Shown piece after piece: positions 22,111-33,747 of a stretch of DNA of 64,000 nucleotides; position 1 is the first letter of the stretch, and every line of letters begins with the position of its first letter. The translations under genes and the position numbers were made by a program. The DNA lies in NCBI RefSeq assembly GCF_030272615.1, contig NC_081410.1:121582640-121646639 (forward strand), read 5' to 3'. Under the pieces are notes generated by a model. It searched no databases, was not told where the DNA came from, and saw nothing but the letters and a program-made list of their open reading frames with translations. This DNA comes from Cryptomeria japonica (Eukaryota; Streptophyta; Pinopsida; Cupressales; Cupressaceae).

Positions 22111-24741
22111 TTTTTAAATACTAATATCTATATAATCTTATGATTCCCCTAACAAAATGATTACATAAATGTATAAACAAATGTGCGCTGAGCATTTGCC
22201 ACTCCCCAGCCTTTTCCATCTCAAGAAATAATCAGCTTAAAATCTCGCCCATGTTTACACGTATTTAATATTTTTCTAATCATTAAGCCACAAATCCTGT
22301 TCTCACCAGTGGTAAGCATGTTCAGGAGAAGTAATCCTTTCATGGGCTAATAATTAAGGTCGTTATAGTTTTTCCTTTCTTTTCATTTAGTTTTTCCAGA
22401 TTAGACTTCTGTTTTACCTTTCATGGAAACAACTTTTAACAGTTGAATACATTTAAGCCCAAAACAGAGTGCTCTGCATCTGTTTTAAGTTTTCTGAGAG
22501 TTTTAGGCTGAGAAGCGACGAGTTTTTTGTCAAAAACGTAGTTAATGAAAAATAAATTTCAGGTTTCTTGGATTCAACGCATCGATGAATGTGCATTTGT
22601 ATTTTATTTTTTTGTTCTAGACATCCAGACGATAAAAATTTGCTTTGAGTAGCCGCCAAATTTGGAGCTTCTAATGGTATTTAAAGGCAGGATTTTGAAG
22701 CAAAGTTCAAGAGGAAATTTTATGATTCGGTTACTAAGCAAGGCTCAAAGTATTGAGTAAATTCTAACCACCTGAGCATTGACTCAAGTTCGTTCTAACT
22801 GGCGAGCAATTTACTTTTGACCTAGGTTTTTATCAATTTTGATTAAATTGTGAACTCAAAAAAAGTTCTTCTAAGATGATATACTCACACTTCAGGGTAA
22901 ATATGAGTAGTAATGTTGCTAATTATCTTCACTTGCAGTATTACTTGCATTAACCATTTATGAAAGGCCTGTCCAATAAGGTCTCTTTGGACATCTGCAC
23001 CTGATTGTACATATTAACTTAAAAGACAAGCTGTAAGCATTTTGTTTTTTGCTACAGACTCGTGAACAGAAATTTATAAACCCGCGGCCATGTTTTGTAT
23101 TTTACCCATGTACAACACACTTTTCTGCTCATACCCTTGGTTTTTTTACCGGTGCAAAAGTTGTAAATAGAACATACCCTTGAGGCCCACGTTGTTATTT
23201 GCCACGTCCTTTGTGCGAACCGGTGCCAAAGTTGTACATAAAAAATCCTTGAGGTACTTAGTGTTAATCTTAAGGGTGATGTCCCTGGTCTTTGAATGGT
23301 TAGGCCAAGGACATTTCTCTAATTTACAGACTGTTGAGAATAATCTGAGAAACGTTCACATTGCTTCTTGTGCAGTTTTATGTGCTTTAAGTAACTGCAA
23401 CATATCATTATCTGGCAACTTTAAAGTATAAAATATTGAGCAAATAGAAAAGTAGAATTTCCTTCGTTTTTTTTTTTGAATTTATAACATAGATATTTCT
23501 GCCTTTACACTGTTAAATATGGTAGTTGTGTGCAGAAACCCATCGACAAAGTGCACGGCTTTTTATTGAGGTCCGGATGCGAAGAGAATGACAGATTCCT
23601 CTTCAATGTCCTTTTCTTTTTATCGAGGTGCAAAGAGAATGATAGATTCCTCTTCAATGTCCTTTTCTAACCATATTTCTGTTGATGGTTTATCAGAGGT
23701 ATGACTTTTGTATTGCTATATAGAATGCGTTGCACATATTTCTCTGCCATGCTACTTCCTCTGGCCATGATATTACAGCTAGCTTTACTGCATATTCAAT
23801 AGAATGAAATAGAACCTGAACAACTTAGAAGTCAATATCAACAAACTTTGGTGTTCCATCAAACTGCAGAACAGAGGCATGAAGATCCAGAAGTTCACTA
23901 GCATTCAGGATGGGGCCAATTACATGATAGAATCATTTTTGCAGCATCCCAGTTCATCAGCTAATGCAATAGGCAAGGCCAGACAAGTTACTTGAGGAGA
24001 CATTATCCAGGTAAATTCTTCCTTGTGACACTGCAGCTCAAATTTGATAAACCATTTATATATTAATAATCTTTCCCTCTTTCTAAGTGATCAGCTTTCT
24101 TGGAACTATGAATATTACTTAAATAGGTGAAGCACTTTGTTGAGACCTGTGTAACGCGTACTTACCACTCAATCACGGTTAATATCAAAATTTGCTAACC
24201 AGACGACATTTAATGAACCAATATTAAGAATACCAAATTTCCTGCTATCAAAAAGTGGACATAACAGAAATACACACACCCACAATCTTGATGAACTCTT
24301 AAGAAGAGCTCAATTATCATAATCGTTGTAAAAAATCATCAGTTCTTAAGAATTGCAGTTATAAATAACATTCCAATTCTCAAGAGTTGCGTTTTAGCTA
24401 TTGAGGAAAAAGAAACAGAAAAAGCTAACAGTGTAGCTACAATCAAGTTAACTTCTTGAAATCCAGAGATAAAGGACTTAGCTCATCTGCACAGAACTCT
24501 TCAGTTTAAGCAACTGGAAGAATTGAACTGCAAACATCATTCTTGAGCATTGCTGGAGGAAAAATTCCTAAGAACGCCTCCAATGCCAATTATTCTACGC
24601 CTCGCCGTCGGAATCAATGCTTTCAAATTCTAATAGAATGTTGATTTAGCTCATACATTTCACAAAGTGAGCAAAGGAGTGTACAAATATATTTTGTGCA
24701 AACAATTACAATCAGAATTTTTAAATTAATCTCTCCTTTGC
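22111..24741. other. Intergenic stretch between element B and the DEL gene
   Basis: No gene or element is recognised. It contains two local direct repeats: about 50 bp near 23147-23265 (motif ACCGGTGCAAAAGTTGTA) and about 55 bp at 23560-23667 (motif AGATTCCTCTTCAATGTCC). The part close to 24741 should be the 3' UTR of the DEL gene; no clear polyadenylation signal was found. Confidence 0.5.
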
Positions 24742-27700
24742 TCAGATATCTTCCGTAGATGAGTCGCAGGGTTCTTGGGCACAAGGAGCTGGCGACTGAA
24801 CTGTTGATGTGGCGTTGGCCGTTGCAGAAGTTGCAACTTGCAAGTACCATGATTTCCATGCATTCATGTAGTGAAGGAACATATGGTCAAGTGCTGCAAA
24901 CATGAAATTAAAAAAAAATGAACCAACAAGTATTAACTCTAGCCCAACGTGAAATGAAATGTGTTCAGGGCTTCCATAACAGAAATCCATGTTTAAATTC
25001 ACAAAATTATATTTTATATATATCTATATGTATGTTGAATGTTTGTATAGGTTGAACATTTAATCATGCAAAATGTAGATGAAGAACACATCCATTTAAT
25101 TCGATGTGTGATCTCAATAAACAAAGTAATCTAATTTGAGGCGTGGAATACCCAATGAACAAGACCAAGATCCAAATCTGAATATAATGTACCAAATTAA
25201 ACAAGACCTGGTCTTCGGCCTCGTCAACTGGATCTTGGGCTGAATCTATGAAGGGATTCGGATCAATGGGATCAAATGCGGCTGCTAGTCATGTTGGTAG
25301 ATAATATGATTCAATAGTGCACGGATACCTTACATTGAAACGAAAACTGAAACTACCAAGACTGTTACCTTGATTTGCGGGGAATTGAAAATCGACTTGA
25401 ACCGAAGCTAATGAATCAACTGGGTGCACTAGGGCGACGGGATCTGAAACATAAAAAGAAACTGGAACAACTTCTTCAATTGGCAATACTATACCGATAA
25501 AGGCTGTCACAAGTGCACAAGATGTGGGTAAATTTTGATAAGAAAAAAAACCTCACTAATAGCATCTATGCTTGGGGTACGCAAAAGAAAAATTTACCAA
25601 TTAAAAAAATTGAAGTGCCACTGAAATTTTATATTGAGAGTTAAAAGGAACATCATTGGCAGTGATCTTGGTACTGAATTTTTATATTGAGAGTTAAAAG
25701 GAACATCAATGGCAGTGATCTTGGTAGCGTTGTGCTCACTGCCAAGGTCAGGTGGGCAACCTATGGTGAAGAACTCGAGGGAAAGAGATATCCTTTAATG
25801 CAAAGTATAAATTTGAGGGCCGTATAACTGTAGTTATCTATTTTTAGCAGATCCTTAAAAGTTCTAAATATATTTTAATTTATAATGTTTTTCAAATAAT
25901 TATATTTTAATATTAAGATATAATTATAAATAGAGTTAGTCATCAAAATTATTCCCGCTTACGAAAAAGCTTTATGTAAGGAATTTTAAGATAGTGGGAG
26001 ATTTCATAAAATAAGTTGTTAAAGATTAAATTGAACTTCAAAATAGGAGTTTTATATTTTATTTTAATTTTTTTTTAAATTATTAAATGTTAAAGTGATG
26101 TGATATTGCTACTAAGATTTAATCATTGACCCTGTTTCATGAGTAGTGACTCATGAAAACCAATCTCTCATGAGAGTGAATGGAACAATTACAACTTGAA
26201 GGTCACCAATCCTAATATTACCTCAACTCAAACACGCTTAACTATTGAGTTTCTTCAATAGGTTAAGCTCACTTAACTTGCTACTCCATTTGCAAAACTT
26301 TCAACTAAAATAAATATTAATCATTAAAAAAATTTAATTTTTTATATAACTAGAATAAATATTAATTTAAAAATATCTGATCAAATAAATAGAAATTTTA
26401 AATAATCCAAATTCTACATATGACAATTTTAAAATATCCGATTAAGCAAATAAAAAATTTAAGTAATCCAAGTTTCATAACTGACAATAAAATTTGTAAA
26501 GCCAATCTGTGTGGATTATCTATATAATTATCTTTTAAATATTAAAAAAAATTATTTTTAAAATATATTATAAATCAAAAGATATATATTTGTCAATTGA
26601 TTGTTGACCTATTTATTAAACTGAATGGCTCTAAATACCATAAGAAATAAGGTTAAGATCAAAAATCCTAAATGACTTTGACTAAATGTATAGTCTAAAT
26701 GATTTTAAAATTTAATAGAATATAATCATATATATATGGTCCATAATTTTATATTATTTTTTTAAAATATAATATCTTCAAATTTTAATTAAAAAATTAC
26801 AATCACAAGGTCGAAGTGAGAGCCCTTCTACATTGAGCATAGAAAACCCTTCCCCGAAAGTACCTCCTTAACGGTTAAAAATTCAAATCGCTGGAAGGCT
26901 GAAATTTGAAAAATATTTTAACGAAAGACCTTTTTGTGACAGCATTTTCCCTTCAATTGCTTTGGCCTCAACTTTTTAACACGTTGGACGACGTGTAAGC
27001 GGCTGAATGGAACTTTAACTAGGATTAGCTAAACAACTGTATGTAACCCTACTGGAAAAAAACCATTTAAAATCTTGAAAATTCATCCGTTAGATCAACT
27101 GTAACCCAGAACATGGTAGTTTAAAAAAAAAAGAAATGGCCCCCAAATAATAGCGGCCATAGCTATAATTCCTCTGAACTGTCCTAAAAAATTGGACATC
27201 TATTCAGCATTCACAACTCCGTAATAAGTTACGTGGAGATTATTCCGTTGTAACGGCGATCAGGAAATATATTTCCATCCACGGATCTTACGTGGAGAAT
27301 GTAGTTACATCCCGTGGCCTTTATCAAAAGGGATTCAAATTTTAAACTTGATATACGATCTCGCGGACAATTTTGAAGTCCTCCCCCGCCCAGTTCTCTC
27401 TTAAATGTATAAATAATAATCATGAACGGTATATTAATTTAAACCATATAACATAAATTTAGAGGTGAAATCTGAATCAAAGGGTCCCCCACTAAGAAAA
27501 TTCTTCAATCAAAAAAGTCAAAGGGCAACAATTATTTTCTACACAGATCAAAGAATAAAATGCTGTAGGCCACACAGATTGCGTGTACCTTCGTTTTGAT
27601 AGTGCAGAGGAAATGGCGTTGTCCGTGCCTGTTCCTGAGAAAAGCATTCTCCGTCTTTGCTCTCATCAGACTGATCATTCCCACGGTCGGAAGACTGCGA

Positions 27701-29844
27701 GGAGGATGAAATAGTGGCCAGGCACTGTTGTTGCAGACGAAAAGGACAAAATGGGCCAAATGAGAAAGCGGCAGCGCTGCCCTTTGGTGATGATCCGCGC
27801 CTGTTAAAACTGGAATCCTCCAAACACTGAGAAGATCTGGTCTCTGAGGCTGAAACGGAACCAGAAGCCTTCTTTTCGGTTTGTTCTGAAGCTCTGTGTG
27901 AGTCAGTTGTGCTCCATTCCCTCCATCCTCCAGAGGTTCCAAGCGTCAGGCTGGTGGGCACTCGTGGAGCAGATACGGCCACATTAGGCACAGGAACGGG
28001 CACAGAGGAGCCTTGACGTTCGCGTGGATAGAGGGCAACAGGATTGTAGATTGCCCCGCCTGCATTCAAATCTGAACTGCGAGGTTGCAGAGGCTTTAGC
28101 GTCGTCCTGTTCTTGGCAGGGGCTTCCACATGATCTCTGTTCAATGGCCTGGGTCTCTTTGTTTTGGGGGCAGCCGTTGTGCTTGTATTGCTCGACAGTA
28201 CAGTGCCAAACTGCCTCTTCCTACTTGGCGTTTCTGTTAAAAAAAGGGAGTTCTCAATAATAATTTGTAGAAGAGTCTAGGAAATCGAGAAGTACTAGAG
28301 TGCAGAGCTTACCAGAGGGATACTTTGCGTTGTCCTTGGCGCCCAGCCATTTGAACGCCGGCTTTCTGTTCTCCGCACTGTGAGTCTGTTTGAGCCATGG
28401 CGGGATATAGGTTATTTTGTATCATTCCTCGGCAAACCAAAAGACTAGAGTCGGAAATGCATTTATTTACCTTTTCAATGAGATTTAGGGATGAGAGAAT
28501 GTTCGCAATGTCGTACAGACGCCTAACTTTGGCTGTAAAAATAGTAAACAGGGGCCATTTAAGTTCGAATCGCGTCAAAAATATTTTTAACCAGGGTTTA
28601 GAATCGGAACCTATCTTAAATTTATTTAAAGCATATGGCGGCAAGAATGTACGGCTTACTTTTGAGCTTGGCTGATTCTTTGCATTCTCCTAGTAGCAGC
28701 CTGGCGGCATCTTCCAATGAAACAATTTGAGCCTGTCATGCAAATTAAATTAAATTAAATTAAAATGCGAGCTTCTCAACAGGAGAATGCGGCTAAGCCT
28801 ACGATGGCCGTACCTGCGTGACGAGGAAAAGCTGAACAAATTTCTGCGTGAGAAGCCCAAGAGATTTCTCGCGCCTGCAATCTGCATTAATATACAGATC
28901 AGCGCGATCTTTGACCTTTATTATTCAAAGAAAATAAAAAAATCATGTATTGGCTGCGAAATTGTGGATCTTTATTTTAATATTTTACCTGCTTTTGATT
29001 TGGAGGCCTCTCCGAAGACAGAAACGGGGCTGCTTTTGTTCAATCCGTGCTTTGTTGTTTGCCGTTTTACGTTCTCCAATGGCGGGCGATTCTCGTTCGA
29101 TGAATTTTCTTCTTCATCGTCATCGGAGTTAACGCAGACCTGTCATGAAGGCCGCCATTAACAAAGAAATCCAAATGCTTACTCAAACAACAGGTCTCCC
29201 AGGAAGAACGCAAATGAAATCTTGCTTACCCTGACATTGTTCATTTTGATCTCAGACAAATCTGCGAGATTTTTCACGCCGTTCAATACATCACCTTCCA
29301 GAGCTGTCTCCTGCAACAGAATGCGAATATTTAATCCTCCATTAAATTCAACAACACGAATAATGCGAACTTTCAGCTTGACATACCCGTAGCTTTTCGA
29401 GAAACTTGGGAATCCCCTCGTAGCCTTTCCATGTATACCGATTCTTCGCCTTTCTAACCAGAACCTGCGCAATCTTTCCGCATCAACAAAAAGCAAAAAG
29501 CAATCAAAGAGAATAACACTCAACGGTACAAAGAAAATTTAAATTTGAAACAACTCACCCCAACGCTTTCCAAAACGTTAACAATGTCATATATCCGGCG
29601 CCTTTCAACGCCCAAGCGGCACGCTGCCTCGTCGAGGCTAATGGAATCGACTTTCTCCTGTGTGTAATGATTCAAAAAACTGCACACAGGAAGCCATTCA
29701 AATTAAATCCACAGATCTACAAAAATGCTCGAAAATCGTCGCTCTAAACCAAATATTTACTCACTTCAAGCACAACAAACCCAAAGATTTCTCCTTCCTG
29801 CTGTAAGTCTGAGGCTTGCCCTCCTGATCACAGTACGAAGACAT
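24742..29844 (-). CDS. DEL: Atypical E2F transcription factor, DP-E2F-like (DEL/E2Fe family)
   Basis: Coding exons (minus): 29844-29765, 29679-29559, 29464-29387, 29310-29230, 29139-28989, 28881-28814, 28732-28660, 28532-28471, 28385-28313, 28233-27589 and 24893-24742. All introns are GT-AG and in frame; the protein has 527 residues. DNA-binding domain 1 (residues 16-81) has [34 protein letters not shown] and KNRYTWKG. Domain 2 (171-253) has [37 protein letters not shown] and RKPAFKWLG. Both carry the RRxYDI signature. There is no DP dimerisation domain or Rb-binding motif, as is typical of atypical E2Fs, which bind E2F sites as monomers and repress proliferation or endocycle genes in the nucleus. 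Exon 11 adds [11 protein letters not shown] recall a similar C-terminal motif in DEL proteins. The first in-frame ATG follows an in-frame TGA 17 codons upstream. Exon 10 read through would stop at 27548 (490 residues). At 527 residues it is longer than the Arabidopsis DELs as I recall them. No defect is seen. Confidence 0.93.
24894..27588 (-). other. Intron 10 of the DEL gene (2,695 bp)
   Basis: The donor follows GAAG as GTACAC, and the acceptor is TTTGCAG before CACTTG. The interior is AT-rich. It holds a 53-bp tandem duplication (25621-25727) and a minus-strand frame at 25510-25210 with exon-like edges that is not needed for the DEL frame. Skipping this intron would give the shorter C-terminus described for the gene. 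Confidence 0.75.
25621..25727. repeat. 53-bp tandem duplication in DEL intron 10
   Basis: Two near-identical units share the core ATATTGAGAGTTAAAAGGAA and GGCAGTGATCTTGGTA. Confidence 0.85.
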
Positions 29845-29861
29845 TTCCACACTCTTTTTCA

Positions 29862-29882
29862 CTACACCACAATCAAAACCAT
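29862..29882 (-). other. Short upstream ORF before the DEL start
   Basis: An ATG out of frame with the DEL start opens a 6-codon frame (MVLIVV) that ends in TAG 17 bases before the DEL ATG. If the transcript begins upstream, this could reduce or gate translation. Transcript start is not known, so this is inference. Confidence 0.4.
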
Positions 29883-30258
29883 TTGTGTGTATTCAAAGCC
29901 CTATCTTTTACCGTCAAGATCACGGATCGCAGCTTCACTTACAAGAGCCCTACAATCTTTCAGTTTTTACAGGTTTCAAAATGGCAGTATTTGCATTCCA
30001 TGACAAGAAAACCTCTATTTTCCTCCCTGACTAAAATAGCTGACTGCTCTCAAACTTCGGCCAGAAAAACAAGAAACATTTCCCTTTCCACCGCCCCGAT
30101 CGAACCACAGATCTACCCACAAAACAGAACAGAAATCTCAGATCTTTAATGACAATATCCAGAAAAACCACTTCAACACACCCAAAACAGAAAAAAATAT
30201 AATAAGCAACGGAAAAGATCTTGATAACTTGGTTCAAATTTTGAGTGGGAAAACAATG

Positions 30259-30394
30259 GCGGGAGAGCAGCCCAAAAAGATAGACGCGCGGGACAGACAC
30301 CATTAATTATAGCCATTAACTCTACTTAATCACCAGCACCACTGTGCGCGAGACCTAACGGTGTCTATAACTAACGGTTTGAAAGATTCCGCGC
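30259..30394. promoter_or_regulatory. Cluster of E2F-like and MSA-like sites upstream of DEL
   Basis: Three sites match the E2F consensus TTTSSCGC at 7 of 8 bases: TCTCCCGC (minus, 30259-30266), TGTCCCGC (minus, 30288-30295) and TTCCGCGC (plus, 30387-30394). Two sites carry the AACGG core of mitosis-specific activator elements bound by three-repeat MYBs: CCTAACGG at 30354-30361 and ACTAACGGTTT at 30370-30380. They lie 415-550 bp upstream of the ATG. Arabidopsis DEL1 is known to be controlled by E2Fb/E2Fc through E2F sites, so the cluster fits the gene. Binding is not shown by sequence alone. Confidence 0.55.
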
Positions 30395-31938
30395 TCCTTC
30401 TCACCGATCAATTTCAAAGGGATACAAAATGGGCCCCAATTTCAGCCCTAGTTCCAAACAAACCGTGCATTTTTTAGTTTTCGAAAAAAAAATATATTTT
30501 TTATATATATAAACCGTACATTTTTTAGTTTTCGAAAAAAAATAGTTTATATATATATATTCGAGAATTTATAATTGCATAGGTGAAAATTGCTTACCTT
30601 GCAGTTTTTCCTCAGTTTTATTCTTTAATTTAATAAAGGAAGCTACAGATTATAAAGTAAAAGCCGTTAGGCACTACTTTATTCAAAAATACTTCAGTAA
30701 TGTGGGCTTCCTAGATCATAAAGAGTTAATTCATATATATCACCTTTGCATTTTCATTGATCTTGATTTTTTTTATTTGTTTTCATTTCATTTTGATTAT
30801 CTTTTTAATCTAATTATTAAGAAATATTATTAATTATATTTTCCTTATCTTTTCTTAATTCATTCTAAAAATTATTTTTTTAAATAAAAGATTGATTTAT
30901 ATTTTTATGAGTGTCATCTTTTTATGGACAAAAAAATGTAAATTCAAACAATTTAGACTTCTAGTCTAATTTTTGTTTCAATATTAGTTAAAAATACCTC
31001 TAATTCTATTTATCACATCAAGATATTATCAAATTAAATCTATTAAATATATAAAAGAAAATTTTAAAAAATTAAAAAATAGATTTTTCCTAAAAATTAC
31101 CAACACTCAAAATCCATCCATTTCACCTCCCATTTATTTAGTTGCATGGAATCTAGTAATAGCCCTCCTAAATTCACATATCTTACCATATATTAGTTAT
31201 TCTTATTAATTTTGTAGGGGTCAAGATTTAGGTGCAAAGACTCAAAAAAAAATTTCAAACAAGGTTGAATGGCCTTTGTGATTTCGAGATTCACTTGAAA
31301 ATTACCTCGAAGTTACCTCCCATCATCACTCAATACAAGGCAAGGACTCAAGATTATGATTCTTCTTACTAATTTTGTGAGCTCAAGATCTAGGTGCCAA
31401 GATTTAAAATTATAAATTCACAATATAATTAAATATTTTGCTAAGAGATTGATTTTTGGTAATGATATCTTGCACCTAATTGATTACATGAGGCTAAGAT
31501 ATTGGGATAATAATTGTTTTTCCTTAAGGGTACAACATTTGTTAATAAGTTTTTGTTTCTTCTAGTTTCACACATTTAAGATGGGAAGTTGTTATTTAAT
31601 AAAAAAATTGATATCTAAATAAAATCTTATTTGACCTTAAGAAGTGTTTTGGATGAAATATTTTTACTTAAAAAAATTTAAAATATCTTTGAAATATTTT
31701 TACTTAAAAAATTTTAAAATTTCTTTGATCTCCTATAAATGACTTTGTGTTTAACACCTTTCAAATTTAAAATAATATATTCTAGTAATCCATGTGAATT
31801 AAAGTAAACATTTTCAATGACACATGATAATTCTCCCATAATAACATATTTCCCCCATTACCAAAAACCTCTTTCTTCCTAAATTATCTTACAATATATT
31901 TTACCTTGTAAATGTGTTGTCTATTTATAACTTAAAAA
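30395..31938. other. AT-rich intergenic stretch
   Basis: No gene is seen. A 51-bp tandem duplication lies at 30461-30560 (core AACCGTGCATTTTTTAGTTT, with the second copy reading CCGTACAT). Further right are diffuse repeats of a TCAAGATTTAGGTGCAAAGA-like sequence near 31220 and 31380. It may be decayed transposon sequence. Confidence 0.5.
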
Positions 31939-32481
31939 ATGTTACCCCATAGACCCGTTCATGGGTTCCCTAGGGTTAATCCTTTATGCAATGTTCCTGG
32001 AATTGAAGAGGTGAGTTGGTCAAAACCTGAGAGGGGCTGGATGAAGATTAATTTTGATGGGGCTTCGAGGGGGAATCTGGGCATCTCAAGAGCGGGGTGT
32101 GTGGCCTGTGATGATGAAGGGAAGATTATCTTCAAGGGTGCTAAAAGATTACAGGATGGAACTAATAATGAAGCTGAGGTACAAGCAGCTTTGTTAGCTA
32201 CTGATTTGGCAGTGAATATGAAGGCTTCGAAAGTCCACTTGGAGGAGAGTTCCCACGTGGTGGTTAATGCTCTTATGAAAGGTGACACCCCATGTTGGAA
32301 ATTGAATAAGTTCATCACCATTATCGGTGCAAAATTAAAATCTTTTCAAGACTTTTGTGTTTCTCATGTAAAAAGAAGTGGAAATGTTCTTGTTGATGGT
32401 CTGTCCAACATGGCTTGTGAGTTGTTCAAGGGTGAGGTGAGGTGGTGGGATGGTAATGACGACAATGTGCTATGGAGTTAA
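31939..32481 (+). pseudogene. LINE RNase H domain (plant RVT_3 type), 5'-truncated
   Basis: The open frame of 180 codons starts at an ATG that belongs to the target duplication, so its first residues (MLPH) are flanking sequence rather than LINE. The RNase H fold is recognisable. Strand 1 has GWMKINFDGASRGN with the first Asp, helix A has NNEAEVQAALLATDLAV with the Glu, and the C-terminal part has HVKRSGNVLVDGLSNMACEL. The third catalytic position, normally Asp in a GDS triplet, reads EES (VHLEESSHVVVNAL), so activity is doubtful. The domain removes RNA from the RNA-DNA hybrid during retrotransposition. With RT missing, this copy is not autonomous, although the frame itself is intact. Confidence 0.75.
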
Positions 32482-33679
32482 GACAGCCTGCCAAGGACAG
32501 TACTTCCGCATACTTGATATGTACGACATGTGGCCTGCATCTTATTCAAGGTGTTGACACTGGATCACGCTTTACGGGCAATTAATATCGAATATTTTTG
32601 CAATGGCAGTGGTTGTGGTGTGTGCCTTCTTAATTGCTAAAAATGGAATTTACGCTCATTCAATGTGGCAGTTGAGCGTGTTTGGTGGGGAAGATACGAT
32701 TTTTTTTACAAAACTCGACGGTTTGGTGAGGCCTCCAGCATAGAAGCTAATTTCACCCTGAAATCTTCGAAGTTGATGCCTGCATTTTGGGGTCATGTTC
32801 CTGGGAAGAGGCTCGAGAACATGTTTTTGACGAGAGATCCCTTGTTTTTGAAGGGTGTTCAACTGGTTCTTGGCAAGGAGATGGTGGTGATTGGCCACAA
32901 ATATCGTTTGAGGGTAGACATCTACTCTTTAATCATGGATTAGGGACTTGACTTGGGCTATTCATGCGAGGAGGTTAGAAAGGTGATGAGGATGATAATC
33001 CTGAGTGATTATCTTCTAAACATGGACTCTTTGCTGGAGTGGGTTGTCCTAGGTTGGGGTTTCAACATCTCTAAAGGCATTCCAAAGGAAAATGTCTAGC
33101 TCCGAGCTCGACACATGAAGATTCCTTTCTTACGACATCATGAGGAGGTCAAAGCCAGGTTTCGAGGTGACATGAGGGGAGGGTGAGAAGGTCTAGTAAT
33201 CTATGTTCAGATAATGGAGTTGGAAGAAATTATCAGACAAGCGAGAGAGGAAGCTAGGATGGTGGATGAGATCCGAAGGAGGCGGTCGATTACCAGGCAT
33301 CTTTCAACGGAGTTAGCAAGACAAAATGAGCTATGTGGTGCAGTTGGTGGATTGAACGGGTTGGGGGACACTTCGAGTGCACCGAATTTTGTTGAGTGAA
33401 GACTGATAGATGAAATACGGTGAACGAGGGTACCTCTTTGTACTAAATCTTTCGTTTTAGATTAAGTTGCTTTCAGTTTTTCCATTGCACATTTTATGTC
33501 ATTTTTGGCACGATGTAATTGGACTTCTTTTTTACATTAGTTGTGGGGGAGGGTTTTTGTGTTTCTGTTTGAAGAATGGCATGGTTTTGGTAGGGTGGTT
33601 TTTTGGGTGGATGATGATTTTTCATGTACTATTTTAGTTATCTTTAATAAAATCATAAATATTACCAATCAAAAAAAAA
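31952..33679 (+). mobile_element. 5'-truncated LINE with RNase H domain and poly(A) tail
   Basis: A 13-bp duplication flanks it: ATGTTACCCCATA at 31939-31951 and ATGGTACCCCATA at 33680-33692, one mismatch. The right end is an A run preceded by AATAAAATCATAAATATTACC. This is the signature of target-primed reverse transcription by a plant L1-type LINE. Only the RNase H domain and the following 3' sequence were copied; endonuclease and RT are missing. Confidence 0.88.
32482..33402 (+). pseudogene. LINE sequence 3' of RNase H, decayed coding frame
   Basis: The frame of the RNase H domain continues past its stop, with an open part at 32665-32943, then TAG, TAG and TGA codons, then a second open part at 33214-33399. 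The last part is a charged helix (ELEEIIRQAREEARMVDEIR) that ends in TGA before the 3' UTR. Two of the stops fit CAG or CGA. So this LINE family may have encoded an extra C-terminal region after RNase H. I recognise no domain in it. Confidence 0.45.
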
Positions 33680-33747
33680 ATGGTACCCCATATATTATAT
33701 TTTTTACATACGTATATTACATATGTTAAATGACATTGCATATATAT

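Noticed and set aside
27548-27588. Stop at 27548 as the end of the DEL protein
   Set aside because: A good donor at 27588 and a matching acceptor and motif-bearing exon at 24893 make splicing more likely; the read-through form is kept only as a possible isoform.
27532-27942. Minus-strand frame overlapping DEL exon 10 in another frame
   Set aside because: Exon 10 is in frame with the DNA-binding domains; this is a shadow frame.
28787-30149. Plus-strand frames over the DEL exons
   Set aside because: They are antisense shadows of verified exons and introns.
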